Assembly: GCF_010389155.1 (NCBI RefSeq)
Contig: NC_057768.1
Location: 44,371,633-44,435,632 of the forward strand
Origin: Erigeron canadensis
Lineage: Eukaryota > Streptophyta > Magnoliopsida > Asterales > Asteraceae
Reading direction: 5' to 3'
DNA length: 64,000 nt
Every line of letters begins with the position of its first letter. The first letter of the stretch is position 1. Shown here one piece after another: positions 28,627-42,800 of the stretch. The notes beneath the pieces were generated by a model that worked only from the letters and a program-made list of their open reading frames with translations, was not told the origin of the DNA and did not search any database. The translations under genes and the position numbers were made by a program.

Positions 28627-28898
28627 GGATTAGTTTTCTAGAATGTAAGCAACTTTGAACGAATATCTATAGTAGGAAAATAACTAAAGTTGTGTGTATT
28701 GTATGTAAACAACTCGAAATAATGTTTATTGTATGTAAGAATTTCGTTTCAACTAATTAAAATCTGACAAGTGGCACCTGTATATGGTTGTCACGTATGT
28801 TTTTTTACATACAATAAATATTTTTTCGAGTTGCTTACATACAATACACACAACTTTAGTTTTTTCCTACTATAAACATTCGGTTAAAGAAATTTCTC
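28625..28898. mobile_element. Foldback MITE, copy 2 (inverted relative to copy 1)
   Basis: The same family as 15747-16041. It begins AGGGATTAGTTTTC and contains the AAAGTTGTGTGTATTGTATG arms. Its central loop (CAAGTGGCACCTGTATA) is the reverse complement of the loop of copy 1. The right end has drifted and lost the final bases, so this copy looks older. It directly abuts the 87-bp tandem repeat. Confidence 0.7.
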
Positions 28899-29446
28899 TT
28901 ATAGTTATGTCTCTTATAACAAAACCAAAATTTCTTTGGGTATTCTTAGATTTATATATATGATGTAATAATTTGCTTTAAAAAAAAACTTATTATTCTA
29001 AAATGGAGTATAAATGAGCTAATTTATTCGTTAGTTATTGTTCGAGTTAACTCATGAAAAGCTCGATCTTAGCAAAACTTAAACATGCTCAACCCAAAAT
29101 AGAGCATACTTTGATAAGCATGAGCATAATCAGTTAATCACAAAATGCAAATTAAATGTGATGATTCAATCTTAAAAATGTGTTCTCAAAATTGTTTCAT
29201 AAAAAATAGAGATAAGGTTAGAAATTTATTTTTAATCACCCTAAATATGAAGAGAACATCTTTTAAATAAAACTAACTAAAATTTCCTTTCAATCTTTTA
29301 TCATTTTTTTTTTCTTTCTAATCTTAAAAATAACTTGAGAACACAACTTATTTTGTAATTCATTATAATTTTTTTTCATCCATAAAAAAACTCATAAACA
29401 TAGTGTAAGTGAGCATGAGCTCCACTCAACTTACTTACAACTTAAA

Positions 29447-29951
29447 TCTATACTATATTATAAAATAAATATTCACTGTTTAATATTTTAAGTTTCAACA
29501 TTTACTTTTCAAAAATATCCCTCTTATTTATTCTAAATTTATCTATATAATATTATAAAATAAATAGTCTCTGTCTAACATTTTAAACTTCATCATTACT
29601 TCCTCAAAATGTCCCTACTATCTATTCTATATTTACATAAAATAATTATAATACCTTTTTTCTCTTCTCAAATTTCAACCACTCATTTTTTTTTCTCTTC
29701 TTAATAAATCATTTTATTTATCTAATTCATTCAAAAGCTCATAAATTGATAAATTATAAAAAATATAAGGGTGTTTTTAAAATTTCATGTTCTTTCATTA
29801 GAGAGGTCATTCGATATACTTTTGATGAATTTTTAAATCCGAGGGCCGAGTCCGTCAGGTAGATCACCCCATCACAGCCACCGCCACTATTACATCACCA
29901 CCCCACCATCACCTTTATCACCACCGCAACGTGCAGATATCTTCCTCTCGT
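29447..29951 (+). mobile_element. Non-autonomous Helitron-like element
   Basis: Left end TCTATACTATATTATAAA, right end GCAACGTGCAGATATC then CTCTCGT. The near-end stretch of CACC/CCACC repeats mirrors the GGTGG-rich interior of the inverted copies. A partial second left-end motif near 29542 suggests nesting. About 505 bp and non-coding. Confidence 0.55.
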
Positions 29952-30317
29952 GTAAATGTAAGGTGTCAACTAAAAACACGTCTTACATCAAGATATAAGG
30001 GCCACCTAAGGATAGGCGAAGTGGACGGTTGCTTACTCGATTTTTTGGCTGGTCGGAACTTTTTTAAAGTGTGGGTGTTATATAATAAATTACTTTTGTT
30101 ATTCTAAATATCTGTATTCTGATCATATGGCTAAGACGTTAGGGATGCTTATTAGTTATTAGGTTACAAAGTTGAATATTGTTGGGGTCATCCTTTTATT
30201 TTTTTACTTCTCACTAGTTTCCTTGAGCCTTACTTAAATTCTTTTTCCTCGACTCATCTGGACCATAAATTCTTAAGACACATATTGCAACAAGTAAACT
30301 CTCCTCCAAAACTTTTA

Positions 30318-30580
30318 GTGTGTTTGATTCATATGATGTTTTTGAAAGGAATAAAATTTATTAAAGGAATTGGAATTTTGAAGGAATGAAATTTGACGGA
30401 ATGTTTTGATTTTTTGAAAATTCAAGTGACGAAAAAAATGAAATTCCTTCCTTCATCCCCAAGGAATGTAGATTCCATCAATTGATGAAATGTTTACATT
30501 CTTACGACATGAGATTCCTCAAGTAAGGAATGGTTATAATACCATCAGATTTTATCAAATTCTGTAAATCAAACGCGACC
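30318..30580. mobile_element. PIF/Harbinger-type MITE with TTA target duplication
   Basis: 263 bp between TTA at 30315-30317 and 30581-30583. Ends GTGTGTTTGATTC and, inverted, GGTCGCGTTTGATTTA share the GTTTGATT core. The interior is rich in GGAATGAAATT and its complement. Confidence 0.6.
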
Positions 30581-31934
30581 TTAGTGCGGTTAACTATTCA
30601 ACACCTCATGTGTATCACTTTCACCATAGTCTTCAAAAAATGCTTGATTGCTCAATAGGATCTATCGAATGGTAATTATTGTTAAAAACAAAATAAGAGT
30701 TCAGATTAAGAAAAATAATAATAACAACAAAAACTAAATAAAATTCGATAAAAATTTGAAGAGGAAAACAAGGCTCATACTGACCTAGATGTGATCGATC
30801 TATGTTCCCGGGCTTGAAGAAGGTATATTTATTTTATTCATGGATCTTGGCTTTGTTGCAAGGTATATAGTTGGGCTCAATAGCCCTTAATTAGCCTATT
30901 TTTAGAAGTTTAAACCGTTTGAAACTCTACTTTAGATCGTCTAATTGTTGAGTCAAATAGTCGGGTCCGTAAGTGTTGCGTCACAAAAGCACATATACTT
31001 AAAATATACTTATTTATCTAAAAGTTATAAAGTTTATTTCAATTTCAAAACATATTACCATTACCATCTTTAAGTTTTAACTATCAATTGTCACCATACA
31101 AAAAAGATCGATTCCACATGCGATGCATTTAACATTGGAATGTCAGCATGTGGAGTTATTATGTGTAATGGATTTGGATTCACTCAAACCTTTGTCCCAT
31201 TCCGCCTCATCATCATCATCATCATCAAATGGCTCATTTTCATGTTTTTGTTCATTTCTAAAGTCAATTACAAAAGATGTATATATTGCAACTATTGAGT
31301 ACTGACCATAACCATAAATAGGATAAGTAGTTTAGATTTTATATCTTTGTTTTCTTTTTTTTATGGCAATTTTGCGTTTAGTGGCATACTTGTTTATATA
31401 TTCAACTCTAATGTTAGGGGAATGAGGAAGGATTCATCCTCGCAAACACACTTTGCTAGTTACATGTCTCATGTTTGATACCAGACCGCTTAGGGCAATT
31501 TCACCAGCTACACTTGGTTTCTGGGAGAGAGTTGTTCCCGTCTTCAAAGAACAATGAATCATGGGCAATTTGACAATCCAACGTTTTACTAAGGGAAATA
31601 GGAAATATTCACCGAATAATTTTTACATTCACCATTATCTTCGCCCCCATCACCGTCCCCACCACCTCCGTTATCACTACCTCGCACTGTGCGAGCATAA
31701 GTCTAATATTAACAAAGTAAGCTGAAAGTGAATAACTCGTAAGACAAACACGTGTATAATTATTGGGTCTTCCAACAAAAAATGGATCATGATTTGGGAG
31801 CCCAATAACTACTACAAAACAAAATAGACTAATCTATTATGGGCTAAAGCCCGAAAGCAATATTAAGCACCGCAGTGGCGCAGTTGCACGGTGCAAGTAT
31901 CTAATATATAGTTCGAGCATTTTAATAAAAAGAT

Positions 31935-32245
31935 ACTAGCGTGGTTCACGCTCAATACGCCGGTGATAGCGGCAATGTGGTGGTGACAAGTGGTGGTGGC
32001 GACTGGGTGATGGTGACAACAAGTAGTGGGTTATGTTGTAAATGTAACTGATACAATAAGTAGTGTAATTATTTAAAGAGTTGAGACTGATATTAACGGT
32101 TTTTTAGGTATATTATTAAAAATAATTAAATCAGTGAATAAAGAAGATGATGTTATAAAAAAAAAGAATATTTTTGTCATATCACATATAGTAACTTTTA
32201 ACATTTTCCAAAAATGACTATAAACTTTATAAGTAGGTATAGTTG
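31935..32245 (-). mobile_element. Helitron-like element, minus orientation (5' end uncertain)
   Basis: Starts ACTAGCGTGGTTCACGCTCA ATACGCCGG, the inverted form of a GC segment followed by CTAGT. GGTGGTGG repeats follow, as in the copies at 13926 and 20169. The far boundary near GGTATAGTTG is a guess. Confidence 0.4.
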
Positions 32246-32794
32246 ATGTTGCACAATATCAAGCATCAAATATGAAAGGTGATCCGTACATCATTTTTTC
32301 TAACCGTAGCTCACTAAACATGTTTCACAATATTAAATAATAATACAAATCCTGGTTCTTGTTAAATCTAAAGTCTTGAACCCTCCTCTTCCTAAAGTAT
32401 CATCATATGTCCTATTGATCGAATCGAATGCTATACTTTTCACTTGTAGTTTTCAACAATAAGAGACAATTATTAAGAGCTCATACGGTCATACCCATTT
32501 AATTAGTTTATTGGGTATATTTTATGTACCATATAACCGAATATATAACGCAATGTGGATAACACAAAGTAGAAAATAACAAGACAAACCATAACATATG
32601 AACCATTAAAACTCAAAATCTCAAATTTACATGATTCTTTAACTCTATAAATCGACTAAAGAGCCGAAAAATTGAAAGAATAACCCATATGACAAGAATT
32701 TCGATTACCCAATCGAAATAAAGTAACAAAAGCGACTGTAAAAATTCACCCATGTGTATTTGTACTGCACAAGAAACAGATAGCCCGGCCCATT

Positions 32795-35700
32795 TTAGGG
32801 ACATCTCGAGTTTCTGCCCGGCCCACCATAATAAATATAGTTACCCCAAACATTGTTAATCCCACCTCTAATGTCATAGCAGTTTGGATTATCAGCTAAG
32901 ACTTTCATATTAGACAAGGGGATCAAACTATTATCCCAATCTACGACTTGCATGTTTCTAATATACGACGCTTTCCCAAACCCTTCACTCGAGAAATGCC
33001 CACTTCCCATTTGGGTTGCTGTATGAGAACCCGAGGCTTGACTATTCACAACTTCGCCCCCAAATTGTACCATACTTGCATGATCCTGAAGATGAGTGAA
33101 CAAAGCGGCTGGCCAGTATCCAACCAAAACCCCTGATCCGAACTCAAGCCACCAATTTCCATGTTTCGGGTCCTATAAAGTTTACAAAAAGGTAAAATAA
33201 AAAGAAAATTTGTTATATGTATCAATTAATCAAACTCTAAAATATTTAAAAATTCCTCTATATATTTTCATGCTTGCATCTTACGTATACATAAATGATT
33301 TCAATTTTTAAGCATCTCGCTAGAAGTTTAATATATGCAAGCTTTTTTGTTACACTGAAAAACATAAATGATTTCTAAGCTATAATTTCTCCGTAGTGTA
33401 CAAGGCAAAGACTACTTTGCAATACATGATGACACCTCCACTACTCCTAAAGAAACCAAATGATTCTGTCTTATTTCCTTTTACCTTTTACTTTTATACA
33501 AAATCAATGTTAGTTTTAAGTATTAATTCATCGTTTACATTTCCCTTTTTCAAATACTTATTCTATTCAAAATTGACAAACAATTTGCACATCTATCATT
33601 GGAAATGACATTTAAAGGTTTGTATTTTGAACTTCTCCCTCAAAAATAGATAATCAGTACCAAATGTTTAGACATTTGTTATGCAAGATTATACTTTTGT
33701 ATATTTGTGCACCCTTTCTCGCTAAAACATGATATTTACAACGAAGTATGTGTGACTGTGCGTACGTATTATTAAACTTGAGAACGGATTTGGTGAAGTA
33801 GTTAAAGGATTTACCTTCCATATCATTAAGCTAATATCGAATTGTCCACCATTATATGATGAAGTTGGAGATATTGCTGCCCCGATCGCAATCCTATTAT
33901 TTGTTTGAACAAAACCCGAACATAGCAGATTGTAGCATCCGGTAGCTTGATATGCATCACTCTGCATTTTTCATAGCTTAGAAGCAAGTCTTTTTGACAA
34001 ATTAATAGTACATTTTATACAAAGGGGCAAAAGATTTCAAAAAAAAAAAATGTAAAACTTACAGTCCAATAAGTGAAGAATCTAGGGTAGTTGTCCCCAT
34101 ACAACTCTGGGCTAACCTGTTAGACATAACATAATTGAATAGTAATGTCGTTAGAAAAGTTCAAAAAAATCTATATGTTGCAAGTTAATGGATAATGACA
34201 ATCATAGTGACCAAAAACCTTTCTAAAAGAAAAATATATATCATACGCGTCCGTTGATTTGCGCATATTCATTTCATCTAATATGGGATTTGAACTTAAA
34301 GTTTTGTTATTGATGAATCACCTTGAATATCGCAAGACCAAATAATTTGCAAGTATCTGTGTAACTTAGGCCTTGTTTCTTTTTTACTTATTAAACTCAA
34401 TATTTACGAACTTAATTATTCAGCGGTCGAATTTCATGTATTTAATAAACAAAAATAACCATCAATTACTTATATTTTACTAAATATATACAGATATTCT
34501 TAATACACTCAGTCAAACTTAATACCCTTGCCACTTAATGACTTTAAAAAATGAGCCCTTAATTTGGTTAAAAGAAAAAAGAAGAATAACTAAGAGCTAA
34601 CTAGCACCAACATTGTAATTTTTATTAGGTGTAAATTACTCGTAAATGTCGGGAGGTCTAACATACGTTGTTTTAACCGGGTCTGCAATAAAGAGCCTCT
34701 TCGACAAACAATTTCTCTTTAGTTAAACTTCTCGAAGAGGAAAATCCTCTTGTCAAATACTTGAACTTAAACCTTGAGTGTCAGGTAAAACTCCACTCTG
34801 ACCCACCCTAAGACACACCAATGACCAATCCTACTCACTAAGTGAGTTAATTGAGCACCAAGATTGTATAGAGACTTTGATTGAAGTTGTACTTAAGTTA
34901 TATATGCAGGAGAGAAAGTATGGTATGTAGATGGAGTACGTACCTGCCAGCCAGCTTCAAGGGTGTTGAGGTCATCACCAAAAGAACCCGAAATAACCCA
35001 CATTTGTGACAGACTGAACTCAAATCTATCCGTCACCTTCGGATCCCACACGTTTATGCTTGCTTTCGCTCCATAATATTGTTCTCCACTTACATACCCA
35101 ACTGCATGCTGTTCATCAATTCATTCATTCATTACCAACAATATATAATTTATATATATATATATATATATAATAATACACAATATTCACACTTTTTACA
35201 ACGAATTAACTTCTTTTTCCTTCGTATCACAATGGTATTATTGAAACTTGCTTGATACTATATCCAACGGGAAATGATTAATTGTCCTAATATAATGACT
35301 TAAAAATCCTGCTAACTATTAGATGAAAACATGTGGCAAAATTAGGTGGCAAGATTAGGAAAGAGAATTAATAGTGGATAACACATGTCACCTTCCTAGA
35401 GTTTTAGGAGAATTTATCATTTTCCATATCCAAATTATGGAGGAATATTTAACACTACTGAATTAAGAAAAGGAAAGTGATATATTTATAATAATTTTTA
35501 GTCATTCACAACAATGTGTGTTCTATACAGTTGTACACTGTACAGTATAACATGTATATTTGTTGTAGATGACATGAAACTGTTATATATATTTGATATT
35601 TCGTTTTGTATTTATTAAAGTTGACAATTTCTTCCGTATATTCTTTTCGTCTATACACAGCCACGAGCTTTTGAATGAGAATAGCATATATTGATTGACT

Positions 35701-36835
35701 TTTCAAAACTTCTTAAATATTTGAATGTAATTAATAACAGCATATATAATTATGCTTAATTGACAATAAGGATAGTTCACATATAAGAGTAAATTAATAA
35801 TCTTTGAAATGTCAATATAAAACATCTTAATTGGTAGAAATTTCAAACTAAAATTAAATCAGTCATTCAATTCATCAAATATAATCCTGTTTTATTATTA
35901 TATGAAAAAAATGTAGTACGATGTAAGAAATTAATTAATTACCTCATGTCCATCATTATTTGAGAAATCCCGTCTAACTGGTCTTATATTTTTCCTACCG
36001 AATCGTTTGATGGAATTTGCACGTAATACATCTTCTTCTGTCGTTCTTCTGATCGGAATTGTTCCTTCAGGGCAATATTCGCCCGATAAACTCCATAGTT
36101 GATAGTTTTCCGACTCCATCCCCGCCTCATGATGATGATAATGATGCCCATTTGGTCTCTCTGGTGGTTCCTAATTATTCAAATTATTATAGCGCGCATT
36201 AGACAAAATGAAAAAGAATAAAAAAGTAGTAGTAGCAGTGTTTTAACTTGCAACTTTTTTAAAGAACAAATTATTAAGTATAAACACCCACCAATGGCTT
36301 TGTTCCTTTCAACTCAGGATGGTCAAAAGCTGGCTGATGATGAGCTAAAACACAATCCAATATGTCCCCATCTGGACTCTACATCAATAACCTCATTAAT
36401 TACTTCACATTAAACAGAATGAGCTGAGATATATAAAATTATATAGATATAGTATATTTTTTCCATGTTTATATATAGAATAGATATGTAGAATAATGTT
36501 CATGTTTATGATCAATATTCTACTTATATGTAAATAATTAAATGTTGTAGCTCAAAAGGTACCATATATACACACATAAGGTGTTTTTATGAAACATTAA
36601 AAAAGTTAATTACCTGAATTGTTTTGACCGAAGGTTTGTTGATTTTCATGAGATGTGTTCTAATCAATCTCATTTTCTTTGATTCTTCGCCTGGCCGGAA
36701 CGTTTGATTCATTCGTTGGAAATCTTCAAATCGTGATGCTGATGTGGTCGGAAAAAGAGTGGTAAACAGCAAAAGGAAGTATACAAATGAGGAAATGATT
36801 GGAAGGATCTGAATACTAGAAGTGAAATAACCCAT
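32795..36835 (-). CDS. Neprosin-domain protein (DUF239 plus activation-peptide domain)
   Basis: Seven exons on the minus strand, in phase: 36614-36835, 36292-36378, 35943-36170, 34944-35108, 34063-34116, 33815-33961, 32795-33172 (426 aa). A signal peptide (about 1-36) is followed by the neprosin activation-peptide domain (DUF4409: Ser-Pro-Asp-Gly-Asp at the start of exon 2, then CVLAHHQPAFDHPELKG, and CPEGTIPIRRT near 135). The neprosin/DUF239 domain fills the rest, ending in YYGGPG...CP. Nepenthes neprosin is a glutamic-type, proline-cutting protease with two catalytic Glu residues about 109 apart. Here Glu230 (LEAGWQ) and Glu341 (FGGEV) are 111 apart and are good candidates, so this copy may be an active peptidase; substrates of the many plant paralogues are unknown. 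A further upstream in-frame ATG exists at 36997, but 36835 puts the hydrophobic signal near the N-terminus. Confidence 0.85.
34379..34558. mobile_element. Harbinger-type MITE in neprosin intron
   Basis: 180 bp between TTA at 34376-34378 and 34559-34561. The left end GGCCTTGTTTC resembles the common plant Harbinger end, and the right end inverted is GGGCTCATTTTTTAAA. The similarity between the ends is modest. Confidence 0.5.
35272..35424. mobile_element. Small MITE (ATCCTCCTAA family), copy 2
   Basis: Left AAATGATTAATTGTCCTAAT, right TTTTAGGAGAATTTATCATT. It contains the internal blocks (GATGAAAACATGTGG, GGCAAGATTAGG) seen in the other copies, in inverted orientation. It lies in the 834-bp intron between neprosin exons 3 and 4. 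Confidence 0.55.
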
Positions 36836-39800
36836 TCTTGTATGTACTTGTGTCGTTCTTCCAAACAAATGACCAGTTTCTGTTTCTTGCTTTTGTTTTT
36901 CTTGTTTTTGTTTTGTGCATTTGCCTTCTTCTTGTCTTCTTCTGAAATCAAAACAAAAGCAAGTCTCATCTATTTTCTCCCAATGAAAACTAGCCATTCC
37001 AAAGAGTTTTTAGAATTCACTCTAGCCTCATTTTTAATGCAATAAAGCTTCAAATGATGATATAATTATAAAAATAAAAATGATAGAATCTCAGTTGTGC
37101 TACACACACTTTCTCTCTCACAAAGTTTCTATTCTAATTCCATGCCTTGATTTCTATGCTCTGACAACAACTTCTTCTAGGCAAGAAGTAAATTAAATAT
37201 CTCAAGTATTTATGATATGAGCACAAAAAATGGAGTGTTTTGAGTTTTTTAGAGTTTAAGCATGTGGGTTTGCACATAAATATTGGGTTGTGACCAAGAC
37301 ATGCAATTTTTTATTTTTTTAAAAAATTGAGTAGAGAGAGAGGGATTTGTTTCCAGTCTTCAATACAAAGACTGCAACTTTACCTTTTTTCACCACTAAA
37401 GTTTATTTTGGTATTTATTTTCATCTTATTAAATACTTAAATTTCGGCTAGTTAAACTACCAAAATAAATAACCACTAATGAGATCTATAGATAGAAATG
37501 TACATAATTATATAAGAATAGATTATTGTAATATAAGTTATTCGTTTTATGGATTGTTAGTAGAGTTAACCTAAATAACACACAATTTAATCGGTTTGAT
37601 TTACAAATATAATTTGGTTTAATCCAAATAACTCAAATAATATATTTATTAAATATAGAAGTTGGAACCTTCATTTATAGATGAATTACATAAAATGTTA
37701 AGTAATAATGAATGTTTAAATTTTTTTACAAATATACCAAACAACAAAATATGATTTACGTTATGGAAAATGCTAAATAAAGCCTTTAGGGCTTCACTTA
37801 ACGTGCATAAAAAATTTATACATTTCCATATTAAAAGTCAACTCCCTAAATTTTATGATAAATGTACAACTAATTAATACAACTTAACAAAAGCCCTTAA
37901 GGCTTTGTTTAATTAATACAGTAGTTTTTATTAATTTACATAGTTTGTAATTATCTATTTTGTCATTGACTTTTCTATTGATATTACAACCATGTTTGAT
38001 GTATTCAAGAATCGTATAATCAAAAGCTTTTTGATATAAATATTATTAATTTACTTATTTTCTCCCCTGTAACTTTCAACAGGTGATCTATTCTTTTTAA
38101 TAAGGAGTATAGATACATACTATTTTCTAAATTTTGGAAAATGAAATTATATTTTTGCATAATTAACAAACTTTTTTTTTAAGATAATGCAAATTCAATC
38201 TCACGTCTAGTTTGGGTCACCCGAAACTCGGCTAAAAAAATGTTCAAACTTTTAAATGCATAAAAATGTTAGTGTTGTACTATAGACAATCCTACTCGCT
38301 AAGTTTCTGTGCGGTGGTGAAATGCATAGAACCGGATGTATATAATTGATTTATATATCGTTAACAGCGGTAACAGTTATATATTTTTTACATATAAAAT
38401 ATTGTTTATGACAATATTAAGTGTGTATATACAATGAATCTTTTTATTTGTCCATACTTAAGTAAGTTATATATAATTTGTATACATTTGTGAATGTTAA
38501 AATTGTATACATGCACTTTCTGATGAATATATGAAAAGAAAGTTTTATAGTTATAGTGATAATGGCTAATTAATCTAATTAAAGGAGGGGTGGGTGTGGG
38601 GGGTTTTGGGGTAGTCAAATATAAAAATGGGTAAATGTATAAAGGGAGTGATATTCTTTTACTTTGGGGGAATTGAAGGGAATTACACTTGATTCTGGGT
38701 CTCAAAGTTGCCTGCTTGCTTTAAGTACTGTCGTATCTCTCTCTTTCACATCTCCCTATATGTTCTTTCTGTTCGATCTCTTCTTTTTCTTAATATCTAT
38801 ATATTCCACTCTTCTCTTCACATCCATTAATTTCCATGTACGTACCTATATACATACCCATTCTCTATGTACATATATATACTCGTAGTTTGATATGAAT
38901 ACACCAAAATATGAGCTCATTAAAGAAAAATGACTTTATAGCTAGGATCGATGCAATTGGTGTTCAAAATTAAATTAAATTGTTTATTATAGACAGATCG
39001 ATAGACCAACTTTAATGATGAAATAGTCACATGTGTAGTTATTATACATCCACTGTGCTTGCATCATACCATCAACATACGTATTTGATTCAAGCATATA
39101 TAAAAAAAAGTTCCTATCTTCAATAGACAGTTTGCCCGCCAGTTTGTTTGATTGAGCAAACCGAATATCAATTTGCTTCTATATATTGCACTATTAATTA
39201 GTTTGTTTGTCAGTTAATAACAATTTTGTCACTTGAATACCGCTCACCCAAAAAGCTTCTTGTTGCTAAATATGGTTACATAAAAACTCCGTGTACTACG
39301 TACATTTCTATAATATTACTCGTACATTTCTAGTTTGTTAAGATCTCAATCACTCCGTCCCATATTAATTGTATAATTTTGACTTCTTAAGTTTCTTTTA
39401 CAAGTTTGACCATAAATGTTTGTGTCATGTATTACGAGTAGTTGATTAAATTTAAATCAATGAAAAATATATTTAAAATTCAATCTGTTCATATATTTTA
39501 ATTATATAAAGTGTTTTCAAAATACAAACAAAAATTTTTACGATAAAAATTGAAAACATGTGACTTAATAAGTTAAAATTAAACAAAGACAAAAGAAAAA
39601 TACTTATTAATTAATTAGCAATCATGTACAGCTACAATATATAATTAAAAGACTAAAAAGAACCAAAAAGGTACGTTAAAAATGATAAAAAGGTTAATGC
39701 TGTTTTTAAAACGAAGTAATGTCTAAGAATCGGGTGTAATAGTGGGTCGGGTTGCGGGTGAATGTGGTGGCACGCGGGGACCTGGTTATGTGAACCTGCG

Positions 39801-42800
39801 TGCATGCTTACACTACAAATTCATGCAATTTGCACGCCAAAGCAAAACCAATTTGATTATTTTTTATTCTTACGGCCAAAAAAGGTCATCTAATATATCT
39901 ATCTATTACTATCTACTGTATATGTTATCTATCAACCACCCTTTTCAAAATGTATAATGTGCGAAAATGTGTAGTGAACAACGTACATGTGAAAAAAATG
40001 TTTTAAGGATAAACCTTAGCTTAATAATTATACTCCGTAGTAAAACAATTCAGGGTTAAGTATCTGGCCGGGATGTTTGTAACTTGTACATTTTTTATAT
40101 TGTGTGGAAATTAACAACTTTCATCTGATCCATTGTAAATAATTAACTGGTAAAATTGAACGAATCGTGTAAAAAATTGTTGGATATCAACGTGGCACCA
40201 TCTGACTTTTGAAACGTGACACAATGAGTAACCTCCACATTAGCATTTAGCCCATTAGTTATACACTTCGTTCAATTTTGTAAGTTATTTACTTACAGTA
40301 AACTGAATAAAAGTTGTTTTCACACATAGAAAAAGTGCATGAACAAGTTTCATACATCCCTAAATACTTAACCCATAAATTAATACTTGATGTAGCGTTA
40401 TTATATTTATATACATCTAACTATCTAAGTATGGGTTATGAATATGTAATTAAATATTTCCCTTACTCTATATATTCTAATCTACTTCTCTTTCTAGCTA
40501 GGTTGATGGCAATGATGCATCCCACTAGCCTTGTCTTCTTTATCCTATGATAAAATAACATTTCAGTTGCATTAGCTTTGTATTAGTTACCTTTCTAAAT
40601 TATGAATAAAGAAATTAACAAAATCTTTGGATAAGTGTATTCATTTACCAAATATTATTATAAGATATCTGCCACTACCTACATGCACCTATATATAGCT
40701 AGGAGCTAGCTTTTCGAACATTTTAACAGCTCAAAACAAAATTCTAAAATCAAGTCACATTCTATATTCTATATACTGTAATATATTTAAGTTACTACCT
40801 AATTACATCAAGAGTAAAGAAAATAAAGTCTTAAAAATAGATATAGAGGTTATTATACTTATATATACACTTCATCAAACTTATAAACAACGGCGAAAGT
40901 AATATAATTTTTGTTTATAAAGGAGTTTGTAAAAGTAGATAGCATAATGATTTAAATCACATAGATAAGTATAACTTGGTCTTTATTTTGTTTAACTTGT
41001 CTAGTGTGTGTTTCTTGAATATATAGTTAATTACCAACTTACCATCTGATATGATGATACGTTGGAAACACAATAAAAATGTGCCACCCTTTTGATTATG
41101 TTTGACAAAAGGAAAAGCTTGTGTTAATCCATGTAAAAAGCTAGAGACATGCATATTCAACTGAAAACCAACACAAGTTATATACACAATCAAGATTAAT
41201 AACAGTCAAAATTAAAAATAATAGATTCAACAAATTAATCAAACTAGAACCACGGAAATAAGTATGATACGACTATGTAGCTAGCTAGTTGTGAAAAAAA
41301 GTTGTAACCATCGACATTTGACTATAAAGGGGAATGAAAGAAGTCCCACCAACACATGCACATGAAAAGAAGAGAATATATAGAATCATGAGAGAGAATG
41401 ATGAGTACTATATATGCAAACAATGTATCAAAGTGATAGTTTTCACAACCAAATGGACACCAAATCTTTGGGAAGTTTGGAAAACATCCCGTTTGACAAT
41501 GATGCCCTTCGGTCCCACGCACTTCATGTTACACATTATATATTAGACCATACATATACATATACGTATATGTATAGTGCATGTATATTTCATATTAAAA
41601 ATAATATATCTTAAAAAATGATATATTTTATCTTGATAAATAGTCTAATAATTAACATGACAAATTTAATCCATTCATTTTTTCTTTATTTTATAATTTG
41701 ATTTTACCAAATTAAATGCCATAATCACATAACTAAGAGGTTTTTTAAATTAATTGTTCATGAAGAATATTTATCATTTTCCATTTCATATAAAGGAGTA
41801 GTATATATGTTATATGTATGTTTTGAGGGTTATCTTTGGAATAATTGGAACTGTTAACGATTAAATAAATTAAGGATATATAAGATCAAAAGTTGGTGAC
41901 CATGAAAGTATAATGAATGTCAAAGCAATCATTATGTCCAGGTAGCTCCCCAGCTAGCTTTTCTTTTAGCTAATAATAATAATACAGCAACGATCTTGTT
42001 AAAGTAAATATTAATTAGTAATTCATTTATGAACATCCGTAATTAAGAAAAAGTGTATTAATTACCAGAACATGTACTTAAATTATATATATGAATTCAT
42101 CTACTTTTTATTACACCGAAGTATATATATATATAAATAATAACAGGACGCATATGCATATGAATATGAATATGCATGAGCTAGCAACCCAAAATGGGAT
42201 ATATTAATAATACATATACATATATTTATGTTTATGTTTATTTTATGTGTGATTCATAAGCCATGATTCAGATGGAGGTTGGAATGTTCCCCTTTCCTAG
42301 ATATATATGGCATGCTAGCTTGCTTAGAGAATCATGTCCATATATATATATATGGGCCATTAACATTGCATTGCATCATGCTGTATCATAATGTTGTCTC
42401 TCATGTCAACCTACACAACTAATTGCTCCAACTTCCTTAATTCTTGCCCTGGAACTGCAACCCATAACCCATCATTCAGATTATTTTTTCTCTTGCAATT
42501 ATTTTCTTATGTTTCACTAACATCTTGCTTAAGTTTGTAAATATAAAGCACTGTTAAAATATGTTCTTACTATCAAAAAGTAGTTAATCTTTGAAAATAA
42601 TTAGATTTACTTTAACTATTTATTAATTAAACAAGATTTAGAATGACTTAATCATCCCATAATTCTTTAATCAACTTTCATGACCTTTACTCTCCAAATT
42701 TTTGACTGTGTATTGGATTATTAAGTTACAATTTTTACTATTAATGTTGATATATAGCTTGATATCAATATCAATGTAAACGTTTCTACTGAAGGCCATG

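Larger units (their letters stand above)
25769..32794. other. Gene-free repeat-rich interval
   Basis: Seven kb without a recognisable gene. Listed separately are TTA-flanked MITEs (26667, 27734, 30318), an 87-bp tandem repeat, a foldback MITE and Helitron-like elements. A second, older sequence related to the 26667 MITE lies at about 26390-26660. GC-rich Helitron-terminus-like hairpins also occur near 31681 and 31870. The rest is AT-rich and unassigned; short open frames such as 31123-31305 show no family resemblance. Confidence 0.5.

Noticed and set aside
42260..42480. Possible microRNA precursor
   Set aside because: GATTCAGATGGAGGTTGGAA and the later CTCCAACTTCC suggested a fold, but the pairing is poor and no known plant microRNA sequence is present.
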